DNA of 64,000 nt. Source: Armillaria gallica (Eukaryota > Basidiomycota > Agaricomycetes > Agaricales > Physalacriaceae). Below the pieces are notes generated by a model. The model saw only the letters and a program-made list of their open reading frames with translations, had not been told where the DNA came from and searched no databases. The stretch covers positions 5,797,001 to 5,861,000 of the forward strand of contig JBANDB010000007.1 of assembly GCA_037576215.1 (NCBI GenBank), written 5' to 3'. This document shows, piece after piece, positions 1-9,171 of the stretch (the first letter of the stretch is position 1; every line of letters starts with the position of its first letter). Made by a program: the position numbers and the translations under genes.

Positions 1-3000
1 CGAAGTCCTGTATGGCCTCTCGTGCGTTTGCCATATCCTCCTCTCGGACCCAGGAGTTGTGCTCCCGTGTCCATCCTTTCCACTGGACGAAGTAGTCTGT
101 CGTTGTCCGAGACTTCTGACCCTGTTTGCCACGTATGCGCCTGGGCTTCGCATCGAGGATCATTTCGATCTCGTACTGCTCCTCATCCTCGATCAGTTCG
201 GGTGGCGGTGGTAGTGGTGTTTCCTGGTTAGGGAAGGCCGGGGGTCGATATGGGGTAAGCAGTTTTTCGTTGAAGCGTGGGTGGATTTTCCAGTGCGGTG
301 GTAGCTTTAGCTTGTATGCGCTAGCACCCGCTTTCTCGAGGATTTGGAAGGGGCCAACACACTTGTCATCGAGTTTCTTTTTGGGTCGGGGAAGGTGGAG
401 GTTGGTGGCATCGAGCCAGATGCGGTCGTTGATCCAATATACGTGCGCATCTCGGCGATGTTTGTCATACTGGTTCTTCATCCGTTCGGCGGCTTCCTGG
501 AGGGCTTGCTTGGTTTCGGAGTGGATTTGGGTCATGGTTTTCGCAAAGTCTTCCGCTGCCGGGTTTGCCAGGGGTGATGTGCGTTGGGTGTCTGGCATTA
601 CCTTCGGGTTTCGTCCGTAGAGCACCATAAAGGGACTTTTCCCAGTGGCGCTGTGTACGCGATTGTTGTGAGCGAATTCCGCTAATGGTAGCCAATCGCT
701 CCAGTCGTTTTGTCGATAGTTCACGAATATTCGAAGGTACTTGATGATTTCTTGGTTGACTCGCTCCGTCTGCCCATCCGTCTGGGGGTGGAAGGCGGTC
801 GACGCATTTTGGGTGATGTCGAGTAGGCGATACAGCTCCTTCATGAATTTAGAGACAAATTGCGGTCCTCGGTCGGAGATAACGACTTGGGGCATACCGT
901 GTCGTGCGTAGATGTGGTCGCGGAGTAGTCGCGCCCATCCTTCCGCTGATAGTTCGACGTTACAGGCGATGGGGATGATGGCTTTCGAGAATCTGTCGAC
1001 GACTACGAGCATGGCATCATTACCATTGGAGTCTGGGAGCCCGGTGACCATATCGACGGATATGTGGGTCCAGGGGGCGATGGGCACTTCGTTGGGGTGT
1101 AATGGTGCTGCCCTTGCGTGGGTATCCGATTTGGTTCGTTGACACGTCTCACAACCCTTTACATAGGCTTCTACGTCCTTCTTCAGCTTGGGCCACCAAT
1201 AGTCCCGGAGGACCAATTCCTTCGTTTTTTCGATTCCTGGGTGTCCAGCGGTGATATGGTCATGATATTGAGATATGATCCTTCCCCGTAGTGCCTTCTG
1301 GCAGGGTACGTAGATCCTCCCGTCGTAAAAGAGGAGCCCGCCTTGGCGGGAGATTCCTCGCTCGTGAGTCAGGGAGGTCGCTATCCCTTCATCCCAAAGC
1401 TCCTCTTGTCGGGTTACTTCCTCGACTGTTTGCTGCGTTTCCGTCGCCGTGGGCATCACCAGTGCCCTAAAGTGGGCGGCCTTAAGGACGACCAGATTGT
1501 CATTGTCCTCTGCTCCCTGGTTATGATCGCTTCTTTGGGAAAGGAGGTCAGCCTTAACGTTCTGCGTGCCGGGTTTGTGATGGAGCGTGAAGTGATATTC
1601 GGCGAGCTCCGTCACCCAACGGGCTTGCCGTCGATTTAACTTTTGCGGGAGTCGGAAGTATTGGAGGTTCTGGTGATCCGTCCATATCTCTACGTTTTCT
1701 TTGGTGCCCATAAGATAATGCCGCCATTCGGATAGTGCGAGCATTATGGCAAGCAACTCTTTGTCATAAATCTCGTAGTTCCGTTCGGTGGCACTGAGGG
1801 ATTTAGACATAAATGCCACTGGTCGCCACGTCCCGTTCTGCTTCTGGCTGAGCACTGCTCCTACGGCGCCTTCACTCACGTCGGCTTCGACTCTGAAGGG
1901 ATCGTCATCCGTGGGGATGGCGAGGACAACGTCTTCTGCCATTCGCCGTTTCAGTTCCTGGAAGGCCTTGTCCTGCACTCCGGTCCATCTCCACTCGGCG
2001 TTGCCGGTTAGTTGGGTGAGGGGTCGTACGACCTTGGAGTACATCTTAATAAACTTTCGATAGAAATTGGTGAACCCCAGGAATGACTGGAGTTCCTTTT
2101 TGCGACGGGGGGTCGGCCATTCAGCGATGCCAGCGATCTTGACGGGATCCATGCGCACGGAGTTTTCGCTAATGATTACTCCGAGATATTCTGTTTCGAG
2201 TACTTCGAACTCGCATTTCTCCGCCTTGAGGAATAATTTATTGTCGCGGAGGCGCTGGAGGACGCGTCCCACGATCCGACGATGTTCTTGGAGATCCTTG
2301 GAGAAGATCAGGATGTCGTCGAGATAGATCGTGACCTTCCCTTCCCCAATCAGGTCTCGGAAGATGTCGTTCATCATCCATTGGAATGTCGCGGGGGAGT
2401 TGGTAAGTCCGAAGAACATGACGGTGGGCTCGTAGAGTCCCCGGTTCGTCCGGAAGGCGGCTTTCTCCTCGTCTCCCTCCTTGATCCGGACATTGTTATA
2501 TCCCCATCGGACGTCGAGTTTCGTGAAGTACTTGGCCCCACGCAGCTTATCGATTAGTTCGGAGATGAGGGGGAGTGGATAGCGGTTCTTGATGGTCATT
2601 TCGTTGAGCTTCCGATAGTCTTGTACGGGTCGGAGTGTCCCATCCTTCTTTTTAACAAAGAAGAAGGGAGACGCAAACGGGGACTTCGAAGGGCGAATTC
2701 GCCCCGACTCCAGGTTTTCATCGAGGAACTTGTCGAGCTGTTCCTGTTCGTTTCGGTTCAGGGGGTACACCCTGCAGTCTAAGGTGGATTTGGCGTTGGG
2801 GACAAGTTCGATGGCGTGATCCCAGGGTTTTCGCTCGGGGAGATCGTCGAAGTTTTCTTTTGAAAACAGATCTCGGAAGGGGTGGTAGTGCTTGGGTACC
2901 ATCTCCTCAAACGTTCGTTTCGGTCGATCCGCGCTAGCCTTGGCTGCCAGGTCATTCGCATGGTGGAGGGCTCGTATTGTGAGTTCCTCATCCATTCGAA

Positions 3001-4009
3001 CGGCGAGGATCGTTTCGCTGTCTTCGAGCTCTTCATCCCACCGGTCATCGGGGTCTGCGTCTGGTAAAATGAGGGGGTTCGTGACGCACTGGCAGCGTCC
3101 GAACACGACTTTCCCAGTCTTCCAGTTGACAGAAGGGTTGTGGCGTTTGAGCCAGTCATGTCCCAAATAGACGTCGCGCTTTCCTAAGTCGGTGACGGCT
3201 AAATCGATGCGTTCACGGTGTTCCCCAATCGTGAGGCAGAGTTCTACGAACTCGGTTACCTCCCCGCCGGCGTTCTTAGTTCCGTCGGCATTATACACCG
3301 GGATGGGGACTTTTATTTTGCGGGTATCGAGTCCATGCTGACGGACATAGGCGGCGTTGATTGCGCTCCCCGTGCAACCACTATCTAACAGCGCCTTGGT
3401 GCTGAGGGTCTGACGGCCGGTGCAGGGTTCCAAGAGTATGGGTATCATCAGGTCGTTGGTGGAACCCCGAATATAGCGGATGGGCTCCCGGAGTTTGTAG
3501 AGATGTTCCCTCGCGAGATCCCCCTCGGTTCTGAGCGTCTCTAGGAGCTCATCGCTTAGCTCTCCTTGTCGGTCTGGGTGGATCCACAAGGCGAGGACCG
3601 CGCGCGCCGCGTTGTCATTCGGGGCTTGATAGATGGCACGTAAGGTCCAGTCTACTTCGAATGGCCTTACCCATCCGAAGTCGACTTTCAGGGGAGGTGG
3701 GATCGTCTCGGGAGTCGTCGAAGCAACTGCTTGGGAACTCCCCGGTCTAACGATCGGTCTCCCCCTTGATTCCCAGAGACGAAAGGAAGTGTCGTCCTCT
3801 TCGTCGGGAACTTCTTCCAAGAATACCCGGTGCCCCCTTTCTACCGCCTGGGCGCTAGCGGATTCCTCCCTTTCGGCTTTGTGGTCGTCCGCAGGGGGTC
3901 GGCCTTGGTCGGGGTGCGGGGAACGTATCCGCTTTTGATTTTCGGACCCCATTTCGTCAGGCGGGGCCTCGGGTCGCCCTTGTACCGAAGGCTTGGAATT
4001 ACCAGGGAT
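1..4009 (-). CDS. pol: Pol polyprotein (PR-RT-RNaseH-IN-chromodomain), partial
   Basis: The frame is open from 4009 to the window edge. In order: an aspartic protease with LDSGCTGSAIN near 3400-3360 and the downstream DVYLGHDWL; reverse transcriptase with VKKKDGTLRPVQDYRKLN, KLDVRWGYNNVRI and the catalytic YLDD at 2326-2315; RNase H with VEADVSEGAVGAVLSQ and TDHQNLQYF (about 1960-1650); integrase with an H2C2 zinc finger ending GCETCQRTK (about 1270-1120), the aspartates in SVDMVTG and ISDRGPQF and the glutamate in GQTERVNQE; and a C-terminal chromodomain with DYFVQWKGW near 75-55. All catalytic signatures appear intact. The first in-frame Met lies shortly downstream of the TGA at 4012-4010. 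Expression is probably by frameshift from gag, because the frame is -1 relative to gag. Confidence 0.95.
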   Translation of the reverse strand, partial: MPGNSKPSVQGRPEAPPDEMGSENQKRIRSPHPDQGRPPADDHKAEREESASAQAVERGHRVFLEEVPDEEDDTSFRLWESRGRPIVRPGSSQAVASTTPETIPPPLKVDFGWVRPFEVDWTLRAIYQAPNDNAARAVLALWIHPDRQGELSDELLETLRTEGDLAREHLYKLREPIRYIRGSTNDLMIPILLEPCTGRQTLSTKALLDSGCTGSAINAAYVRQHGLDTRKIKVPIPVYNADGTKNAGGEVTEFVELCLTIGEHRERIDLAVTDLGKRDVYLGHDWLKRHNPSVNWKTGKVVFGRCQCVTNPLILPDADPDDRWDEELEDSETILAVRMDEELTIRALHHANDLAAKASADRPKRTFEEMVPKHYHPFRDLFSKENFDDLPERKPWDHAIELVPNAKSTLDCRVYPLNRNEQEQLDKFLDENLESGRIRPSKSPFASPFFFVKKKDGTLRPVQDYRKLNEMTIKNRYPLPLISELIDKLRGAKYFTKLDVRWGYNNVRIKEGDEEKAAFRTNRGLYEPTVMFFGLTNSPATFQWMMNDIFRDLIGEGKVTIYLDDILIFSKDLQEHRRIVGRVLQRLRDNKLFLKAEKCEFEVLETEYLGVIISENSVRMDPVKIAGIAEWPTPRRKKELQSFLGFTNFYRKFIKMYSKVVRPLTQLTGNAEWRWTGVQDKAFQELKRRMAEDVVLAIPTDDDPFRVEADVSEGAVGAVLSQKQNGTWRPVAFMSKSLSATERNYEIYDKELLAIMLALSEWRHYLMGTKENVEIWTDHQNLQYFRLPQKLNRRQARWVTELAEYHFTLHHKPGTQNVKADLLSQRSDHNQGAEDNDNLVVLKAAHFRALVMPTATETQQTVEEVTRQEELWDEGIATSLTHERGISRQGGLLFYDGRIYVPCQKALRGRIISQYHDHITAGHPGIEKTKELVLRDYWWPKLKKDVEAYVKGCETCQRTKSDTHARAAPLHPNEVPIAPWTHISVDMVTGLPDSNGNDAMLVVVDRFSKAIIPIACNVELSAEGWARLLRDHIYARHGMPQVVISDRGPQFVSKFMKELYRLLDITQNASTAFHPQTDGQTERVNQEIIKYLRIFVNYRQNDWSDWLPLAEFAHNNRVHSATGKSPFMVLYGRNPKVMPDTQRTSPLANPAAEDFAKTMTQIHSETKQALQEAAERMKNQYDKHRRDAHVYWINDRIWLDATNLHLPRPKKKLDDKCVGPFQILEKAGASAYKLKLPPHWKIHPRFNEKLLTPYRPPAFPNQETPLPPPPELIEDEEQYEIEMILDAKPRRIRGKQGQKSRTTTDYFVQWKGWTREHNSWVREEDMANAREAIQDF

Positions 4010-4681
4010 TCAACCCGTGGTTCCCGCTGTGGTGGATCTCCCTCCACCCGGTTTTCCCGGCCGCTCCCCTCCTGGGGTTGAGCCTGCGCAGCCTGAACGA
4101 GCTGGGGGAATCTTGGATTCTATGCCCGCGCCTCGGGGTTTATTCCGTGGGGGCACCCGTTCATCGTTCAGGGTCGCTTTGTCAGGGCCAAGGGTTACCC
4201 CAGTCCCTGCCCCGCCTGATCGGGGGGTGTCTCTACCAGAGGGAGACTGCCTGTCCGTCATTAAGGCAGGTGTCGCTATGGTGGGCGACTTGTCGTTCGA
4301 TCCGTTCACTCGTAATGAGCTACTTGGCGAACATTTAGCCGGTTTAGGTAACGTGGGGACGGCGGCCCCGGTATCTAAAGGAGGTTCGTTAGTTAGCCCC
4401 CATAGGGGGTCGTATCGGTTGGCTGATTCAATGTCTGGGCGCGTAGGAGAAGTCGTAGATTGGCGCGAGGGCCGTATATTGGACACACAATTTTTTAAAG
4501 TCGTAAAAGTAACCGACCCCTCACTTGGGGGTCGGGGTATAGCCGAATGCTCGATAGGTAAAACGTCTGAAAGTTCGTAGCGAGTAGATGATAATACAGA
4601 AGACGTGAAGCGCGCACCAGGGGAGGTTTGGGTCGTCACGGGCGAATCAGAACCCGGACGACCTATTCTTTTACCTTTTCC
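4010..4681 (-). other. pol-frame linker closed by TGA before the protease
   Basis: The pol frame (-1 relative to gag) is already open at 4681, overlaps the gag stop (TAG 4665-4663) and continues for about 220 codons of proline/serine-rich sequence with no recognised domain, until a TGA at 4012-4010. Protease-RT begins right after it in the same frame. The overlap geometry suits -1 frameshifting from gag, as in many Ty3/gypsy elements, although I see no textbook slippery heptamer; the A-rich gag end (GAAAAGGTAAAAGAATAG) is the candidate region. The TGA is either a nonsense mutation or a readthrough stop. No ATG opens this segment, so it is unlikely to be a separate gene. Confidence 0.6.
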
Positions 4682-7257
4682 GTCGTATCCGCGAGTGGCT
4701 CCGGTGCCGCTTCAAGGGCGCGCACCTCTCGTTTCTCGCCTTTATGGGGGCAGTCCCGGCTGAGATGTCCCCTTTCGTCGCAGCGGAAGCACTTTCCTTC
4801 CGCCATCTGGCGCGACTTCTTCGCGTCGATCTCCATGGGAATTCCCTGGCCAGGGTGAGTGGTCTGCTTGACCGGGACCCATTTGCCTCCGGAGGAGGCG
4901 GGCTTCGCGCCTTTCGAAGGGTCTTGGGCTTTGGCCGGCGGGTGTTGCTCCGTGCTTTTGGCGGGGGTGGATCCCTTGCCACGCTTCTCCGTATATCGGT
5001 CGAGACCTTGGGTCTGCTCAAAGACCCTCTGCCTCTGGCGCTGTTCGTACATCAGGAGGATCCGATCCTTCCACTCCTCGTACGAGCAGGGTACCGCAAT
5101 GCCTAAGTTGGCGATGGCCATCCCGTAACTCCGGGGGATGCCTTTGCGTACCGCTTGGACCAGCAGTCCTCGATCTGTCTGGTCGGACAGTCGGTTAGCC
5201 AATTTGGCTTCCCTTTCCAACTTCCTAAAGAAGACGTGAGCGGCATCGTCTCCCATTTTCATTTCGCCCATCTGTTTTTCGTGGACCAGCTCAATCGCCG
5301 GATCCCAGAACTGTTCTCGGAACAGTTCGCAGAAATCCTCCCACCGAGGGTATCGATATCGGGGGCCGGCTTCGAAATCTTCATCCTCCTCCGGGGCAGC
5401 GTGAGGTCCTGGGTCAACCGGGACGTAGCGATATTTGGGGCGTTCATGTACCCACCAGTCCTCGGCTTCTCCTTCCAGGAGAGAGACCGCCAGTCCCACC
5501 ATCAGGGAGGGGCGTCCCTCATAATGATATCGAAACGTCTCGAAGTAGTGGTCGCAGGCTCCTAGGAAGCGTTCGATGTCGTCGTGCTTCCCTTCGAAGG
5601 GCCTTGGCGGTTTCATGAGGACAGGTCGTACGTTGACGAAGGCGGGGGGGTGGTTTTGGTCCCATTCACCCATGGGTCCCTGGTGAGGGGGGTCCCAGTT
5701 CGGTGGTCGGGGTACCGAGAAATGGTCGGGGTCGGGTCCCCTTCGAGGGGGACGACCGCGTCCCGGGGCAGGCTCCTTTTTCTTTCGCTCCGCTTCCAGT
5801 TCGTCCTGGAGGCGAGTATTCTCGGCTCGAAAGGCTGCCGCCTGGTCCTCAAGCCTGGTCATTCGTTGTTGGTCCATCTCTCCCGGCGGGTCTTCCTCCA
5901 TCCCTCCATCTTCGTTCCCGGAGCCCGCGATTAGGCGGCTCGTTCCGCGTCCGTGGTACTCCCCTCTGCGGCGCCAGTCGCGTCGGACCTGCTCCGGGGG
6001 GGAGTCCGGGAGTGGTCCTGGCGCGTGCGTCGTATAGTAATAGTCAGGGCCCCCTGACGTCGGGGACGTCGGTTGGTGGGGTCCCGTCCAGGTCCAGTCG
6101 GTCCCCCTGTAATTGGGCAAGGGGGAGTAGGGCGCGTTCAAGTGCGGCCTGTTCCTGTTCGGTCCTTGGCGGGATCCGAGGTAGTCGGTTTCCCGCCGCC
6201 GGGGGATATCTTTCCCGGAACCTGTTGGCCCAGATCCGGGCGTCGAGAACGCGGTCTCTTCCGTATCGAGGAAGCGGATCCCCTCGATCAGCGGCGAGGT
6301 AGTAGTCCATGGATTCCTGGTTGGGGGCTCGGAATCCTGCTCTTCGTTCAATGTCTTGCCATCGTAGTTCCCAGGCTTCGCTACGCGCGGGGCCCAGTAT
6401 TTGGATATCAATGTCTGAAAGAGCCGGCCACTCGTAATCCCCACCGAAGGGGTTAAGGGGGTCGTCGTCGTCTCGTGGTCGTGGTGGTCCGGCCACGGTT
6501 GGGCTTGGGTCCGGAAGGGATTCCTGGACTGTAGGGTCGTTGGCGGGTTCGGGAGTAGGGGGTTGGTCCTAGAGTTGTTGGAGGCGGGAGAAGGGGTTCT
6601 TGGAACGGCGGGGACTGCCTCCACAGAGCGGGTTGAATCGGGGGTCGAGGTTCCAGAGATTCCTGGGGCGTATGGAACTCCTCGCTCATCCAAGATGATG
6701 AGGGGGATACTATTGTCCGAGTCGCTGCTGTCCACCTCGATGGGTCGTCTAGCCGACCCAATCGGCTGCCTAGTGACCCGGGTTGGGGGGCGTCGGAGGA
6801 AAGCCTCGAGCCGGGGCCCTCTTGCTGGTAGTAATCGTCTGGGGGTGTATTCTGGCGGGGCGGGCTCGGGCTCGGGCTCCGCAGGCCGTATCGTTGGAAC
6901 CTCTCTCGAAGTGGAGGGTTCCTGGGCAATGGGGGGTTGAGCAGGTTCTCGATCGTCAAAGACGATCTGGTCCTGCCCGAAGTAGACGGTGGTCGTCTGT
7001 CTTCGGTTTCGTATTGTTGTGCGTTCTGTCCCCATGCCTGGTCGGACGAAGGCGGGGTCGAGTCTGGGTAGTTCGACATAGTGTCGAGGAACAGGTAGGG
7101 GAGCAGGGACGATGAGGATCCCTCGTCGATGGAGGAATCCTCGGATCTGTTCTTGATATACGAGGACTAGGGCCACTGTAAGGAGGCACAGAAAGGTGGT
7201 GGTGATGATGGCGGTTCCGAGGGCGACTGTCTGGGTCTGGGTTAGGTCCGGGGTCAT
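4663..7257 (-). CDS. gag: Gag-like protein with N-terminal membrane segment and zinc knuckle
   Basis: A protein of 864 residues starting at ATG 7257. Residues about 12-35 form a strongly hydrophobic segment (AIITTTFLCLLTVALVLVY), unusual for Gag. Residues about 100-450 are a long, proline-, arginine- and serine-rich disordered stretch. A short coiled-coil-like region follows (RLEDQAAAFRAENTRLQDEL). The capsid-like core has RPFEGKHDDIERFLG, LLEGEAEDWW and FREQFWDPA. Near the C-terminus is a CCHC zinc knuckle, CFRCDERGHLSRDC. Gag normally assembles the particle and binds element RNA through the knuckle. The length is well above typical Ty3 Gag because of the N-terminal extension. The start overlaps the stop of a short leader frame that also encodes a hydrophobic segment. 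Confidence 0.9.
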   Translation of the reverse strand: MTPDLTQTQTVALGTAIITTTFLCLLTVALVLVYQEQIRGFLHRRGILIVPAPLPVPRHYVELPRLDPAFVRPGMGTERTTIRNRRQTTTVYFGQDQIVFDDREPAQPPIAQEPSTSREVPTIRPAEPEPEPAPPEYTPRRLLPARGPRLEAFLRRPPTRVTRQPIGSARRPIEVDSSDSDNSIPLIILDERGVPYAPGISGTSTPDSTRSVEAVPAVPRTPSPASNNSRTNPLLPNPPTTLQSRNPFRTQAQPWPDHHDHETTTTPLTPSVGITSGRLFQTLISKYWAPRVAKPGNYDGKTLNEEQDSEPPTRNPWTTTSPLIEGIRFLDTEETAFSTPGSGPTGSGKDIPRRRETDYLGSRQGPNRNRPHLNAPYSPLPNYRGTDWTWTGPHQPTSPTSGGPDYYYTTHAPGPLPDSPPEQVRRDWRRRGEYHGRGTSRLIAGSGNEDGGMEEDPPGEMDQQRMTRLEDQAAAFRAENTRLQDELEAERKKKEPAPGRGRPPRRGPDPDHFSVPRPPNWDPPHQGPMGEWDQNHPPAFVNVRPVLMKPPRPFEGKHDDIERFLGACDHYFETFRYHYEGRPSLMVGLAVSLLEGEAEDWWVHERPKYRYVPVDPGPHAAPEEDEDFEAGPRYRYPRWEDFCELFREQFWDPAIELVHEKQMGEMKMGDDAAHVFFRKLEREAKLANRLSDQTDRGLLVQAVRKGIPRSYGMAIANLGIAVPCSYEEWKDRILLMYEQRQRQRVFEQTQGLDRYTEKRGKGSTPAKSTEQHPPAKAQDPSKGAKPASSGGKWVPVKQTTHPGQGIPMEIDAKKSRQMAEGKCFRCDERGHLSRDCPHKGEKREVRALEAAPEPLADTTEKVKE

Positions 7258-7584
7258 AGATCTCGGAGTCGCGCTTCGCGCAGGTGCTGGGATAATTGGT
7301 AGAGGAGGAATTTTAGCAGGAGGATGATGACGAGGGTTGCGATGTTTATGATTAGGAGGATTTGAAGTTGTTGTTTAGTTGATATTGCAGTCGTAGTCGT
7401 AGTAGTCGCAGTAGTCGTATGAGTGAAGGTCGTCGTGGCGAAAGCGCGGAGGGGACAGTTCTCGTTTTTTTTTTTGATAGGTCCTTACCTTCCGTACTCT
7501 TGGTCTACGCCTTCCTCCACCTGCGTTCTTTGTCTCCGGATTCTTCTGGTTCTTCTCGTGTTTCGGTTGTCGTTTCTGGGGCAT
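7254..7584 (-). other. Leader frame(s) encoding a putative small membrane peptide upstream of gag
   Basis: The 5' leader holds an ATG-started frame (7584, Lys/Arg-rich, MPQKRQPKHEKNQK at its start). One base offset, it is followed by a threonine-rich stretch and a very hydrophobic helix (QILLIINIATLVIILLLKFL) with a charged tail, ending in a TGA at 7256-7254. That TGA overlaps the gag ATG as ATGA. The two frames meet near an A11 run (T11 on the plus strand, about 7465-7475), so a one-base change or slippage there would join them into one peptide of about 110 residues. The hydrophobic frame has no ATG of its own. This may be chance in a leader, but the hydrophobicity and the ATGA overlap are striking. 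Confidence 0.35.
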
Positions 7585-7620
7585 AGGGCTCTCCGTGGTG
7601 TACGGGGGGAGAGGTGAGAA

Positions 7621-7633
7621 AGCTTTGAGCTAA
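7621..7633 (-). promoter_or_regulatory. Self-priming primer-binding site
   Basis: On the element strand the 13 bases one nucleotide after the 5' LTR (TTAGCTCAAAGCT) do not look like the complement of a tRNA 3' end. They are perfectly complementary to AGCTTTGAGCTAA at 7803-7791 inside the LTR, where the transcript is expected to start. This is the arrangement of the Tf1/sushi lineage, where the 5' end of the RNA folds back to prime reverse transcription. Confidence 0.75.
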
Positions 7634-7634
7634 C

Positions 7635-7992
7635 TGTTATGTCCGGACCCGGGAATAACAGACTAGGCGTCTAACGATGCGCTATCTCGCGTTCGGATAG
7701 GCCGATAGAGCCGTGGCGTCTGCTACAGCGGAGCGGTATACGCAGTGATCTCGCGGCAAGCGGGAAGAGAAAGTCCGGGGGTTATTAAACTTAGCTCAAA
7801 GCTAGGGTACATGGTTGAAAGCAGTGCTACTTATATATGATATGTGGAAACTAAAAATAGTCCGATGGGTAACGGCTTCGATAGAAGTTCTGGGGTGATC
7901 TACTGGAATGTTGGGGATGGTCCGTGCGGTGCCGAGGTGCCGAGGTGCCGGATAAGATAAGATAAGGAAAAAGTAAATAAATCGTAACAACA
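7635..7992 (-). repeat. 5' long terminal repeat
   Basis: A 358-bp segment bounded by TGTT...AACA; on the element strand it starts TGTTGTTACG and ends CCGGACATAACA. It contains a TATA box and the presumed transcript start. The partner LTR lies outside the window, so the right boundary was fixed by the resumption of coding sequence at 7993. Confidence 0.8.
7803..7837 (-). promoter_or_regulatory. LTR core promoter (TATA box and inferred start)
   Basis: TATATAA at 7837-7831 on the element strand lies about 30 bp upstream of 7803, where the 13-base stretch complementary to the primer-binding site begins. The spacing is normal for a TATA-driven start and matches the start that self-priming requires. 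Confidence 0.6.
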
Positions 7993-7997
7993 GGTAC
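7993..7997. repeat. Predicted 5-bp target-site duplication (GGTAC)
   Basis: The five bases outside the 5' LTR are GGTAC and belong to the interrupted reading frame. Ty3/gypsy integrases usually make 5-bp duplications, so the same five bases are expected to the left of the 3' LTR, outside the window. Confidence 0.45.
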
Positions 7998-9171
7998 CCC
8001 TTACCGCCGTGGAGGATGGCATTTTGACACCCGAGATGTATGCAGTGTAAGTTGAGTCTACCTAGTACTGATAATATATTCTTACATTCGTCCAGTGCAA
8101 TGAAGGCAGCACCCTCTCAGATCAAAACATTTATAGCAGCTCTCTCTAAAGCTACTGGGTGCGCGATCATGACAATCATGGGCGGCCCTGATCCTTGTCA
8201 AAATGGGAAAATCTCGAGCTATGGGTGCATCTGTTGCTTGATTTCACTTCGTAATGTTCTCATGTGGATTTGCTATGCAGATTTCATGCTGGTGAAGACC
8301 CACAGGGGCGAACATTCAGGCAGGTTTTTCCAAATTACAAGGAGATGTACTTGGCGCCGTTCACACAATTTCTTCGACGTGTCTATTGTATGTACATTTA
8401 TATACGTATTCAATATTCCGTTGACATCTCCCTGACAGCTCCCGAGGTTTGTAAGGCTCGAACTCTGAAAACAATCAGCAGAGACCCAGGCAGTAGTGGG
8501 ACAAATCTGAGTAACGATGTGGCCAGTGACGATGAGGATGCAAGTGGGATTGCAGGGAAGAATGATGAAGTCGCTGGCCATGGTCATGTTGATGGCCTGG
8601 AGGAACATGGCGAAGAAGTCCAGAGTAATTCCGCCAACATCTTCATGCCTCCAGCCAAGCCTTCGTCTCGAGTCAGTCCTTCCCCCAGTGCGCCTATACC
8701 CCCGCCCGCCAACAGGTCAGCCTCGTTGATACCAGATACAGTTGTGGAGACGGACGACATGCCAGCACAGAACGAGCTGCATGAAGAAGCAATCACTCGT
8801 GGTCTCGACGTTGATGGCATCGACAGACATGCAAAAGAAGTTGGAGATAGTAATTCGGCCGACGTCCCTTCCCCCCAGTCAATCCTTCACCCGGCATACT
8901 TATGCCTCCACTTGGTGCTCTGCCCGTTTCGAAGGCTCTCAATGTGAACGGAGACGCCGTCACCAAAGAACTAGCTATTCCCAAGCCTGCGAAGCGCTCC
9001 TGCCCTGCTAAGTGTGTTCTTCCAGAGGAGACTTTGGCGTCGATGTGCGGGAAAAGGCTTCATTCTGGACCAGCACCGAAAGAGATTCTCACCCTAGTCG
9101 AATGGGCCCAGTCTAACAGCGTTACGAGGGTCAAGTCCATCACCGCGAAACCGAAGACCAAGAAGAAATAG
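7993..9171 (+). pseudogene. 3' half of a spliced gene of unknown function, cut by the chromovirus
   Basis: Exons read 7993-8046, 8096-8224, 8281-8387 and 8439 onward, with GT-AG introns of 49, 56 and 51 bp. The spliced frame has VEDGILTPEMYAVAMKAA, IMTIMGGPDPCQNGKISSYG and LRRVYSPEVCKARTL, resembling a common uncharacterised Agaricomycete protein type (from memory), followed by an acidic, proline-rich C-terminal half. The frame breaks at a C6 run (8871-8876). One extra C there would join it to the downstream frame starting around 8902 and ending in a lysine-rich tail at 9171. So the gene is broken twice: its 5' part is separated by the retrotransposon, and it carries a 1-bp frameshift or a sequencing error. 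No function can be given. Confidence 0.7.

Larger units (their letters stand above)
1..7992 (-). mobile_element. Ty3/gypsy chromovirus, 3' end cut by window edge
   Basis: Read on the minus strand the element runs LTR (7992-7635), primer-binding site, leader, gag (7257-4663) and pol (to position 1). Pol has the order protease, reverse transcriptase, RNase H, integrase, chromodomain, which defines Ty3/gypsy chromoviruses. The chromodomain is reached at the window edge, so only the last pol residues, the polypurine tract and the 3' LTR are missing. The right flank of the LTR is coding sequence of another gene, so the element disrupted it. One in-frame TGA (4012-4010) separates a linker from the protease; otherwise I see no lesion in gag or pol. 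Overall this looks like a fairly young insertion. Confidence 0.95.

Noticed and set aside
4010..4639. Independent 209-codon gene between gag and pol
   Set aside because: It shares the pol frame, has no ATG start and no domain; it is better read as the pol linker closed by a TGA.
126..7115. Many plus-strand frames of 60-200 codons across the first 7 kb
   Set aside because: They overlap gag and pol, which are strongly supported on the minus strand; the plus frames are their shadows.
7621..7634. tRNA-type primer-binding site after the LTR
   Set aside because: The sequence does not start with TGG or resemble a tRNA 3'-end complement; the self-priming match is perfect over 13 bases.
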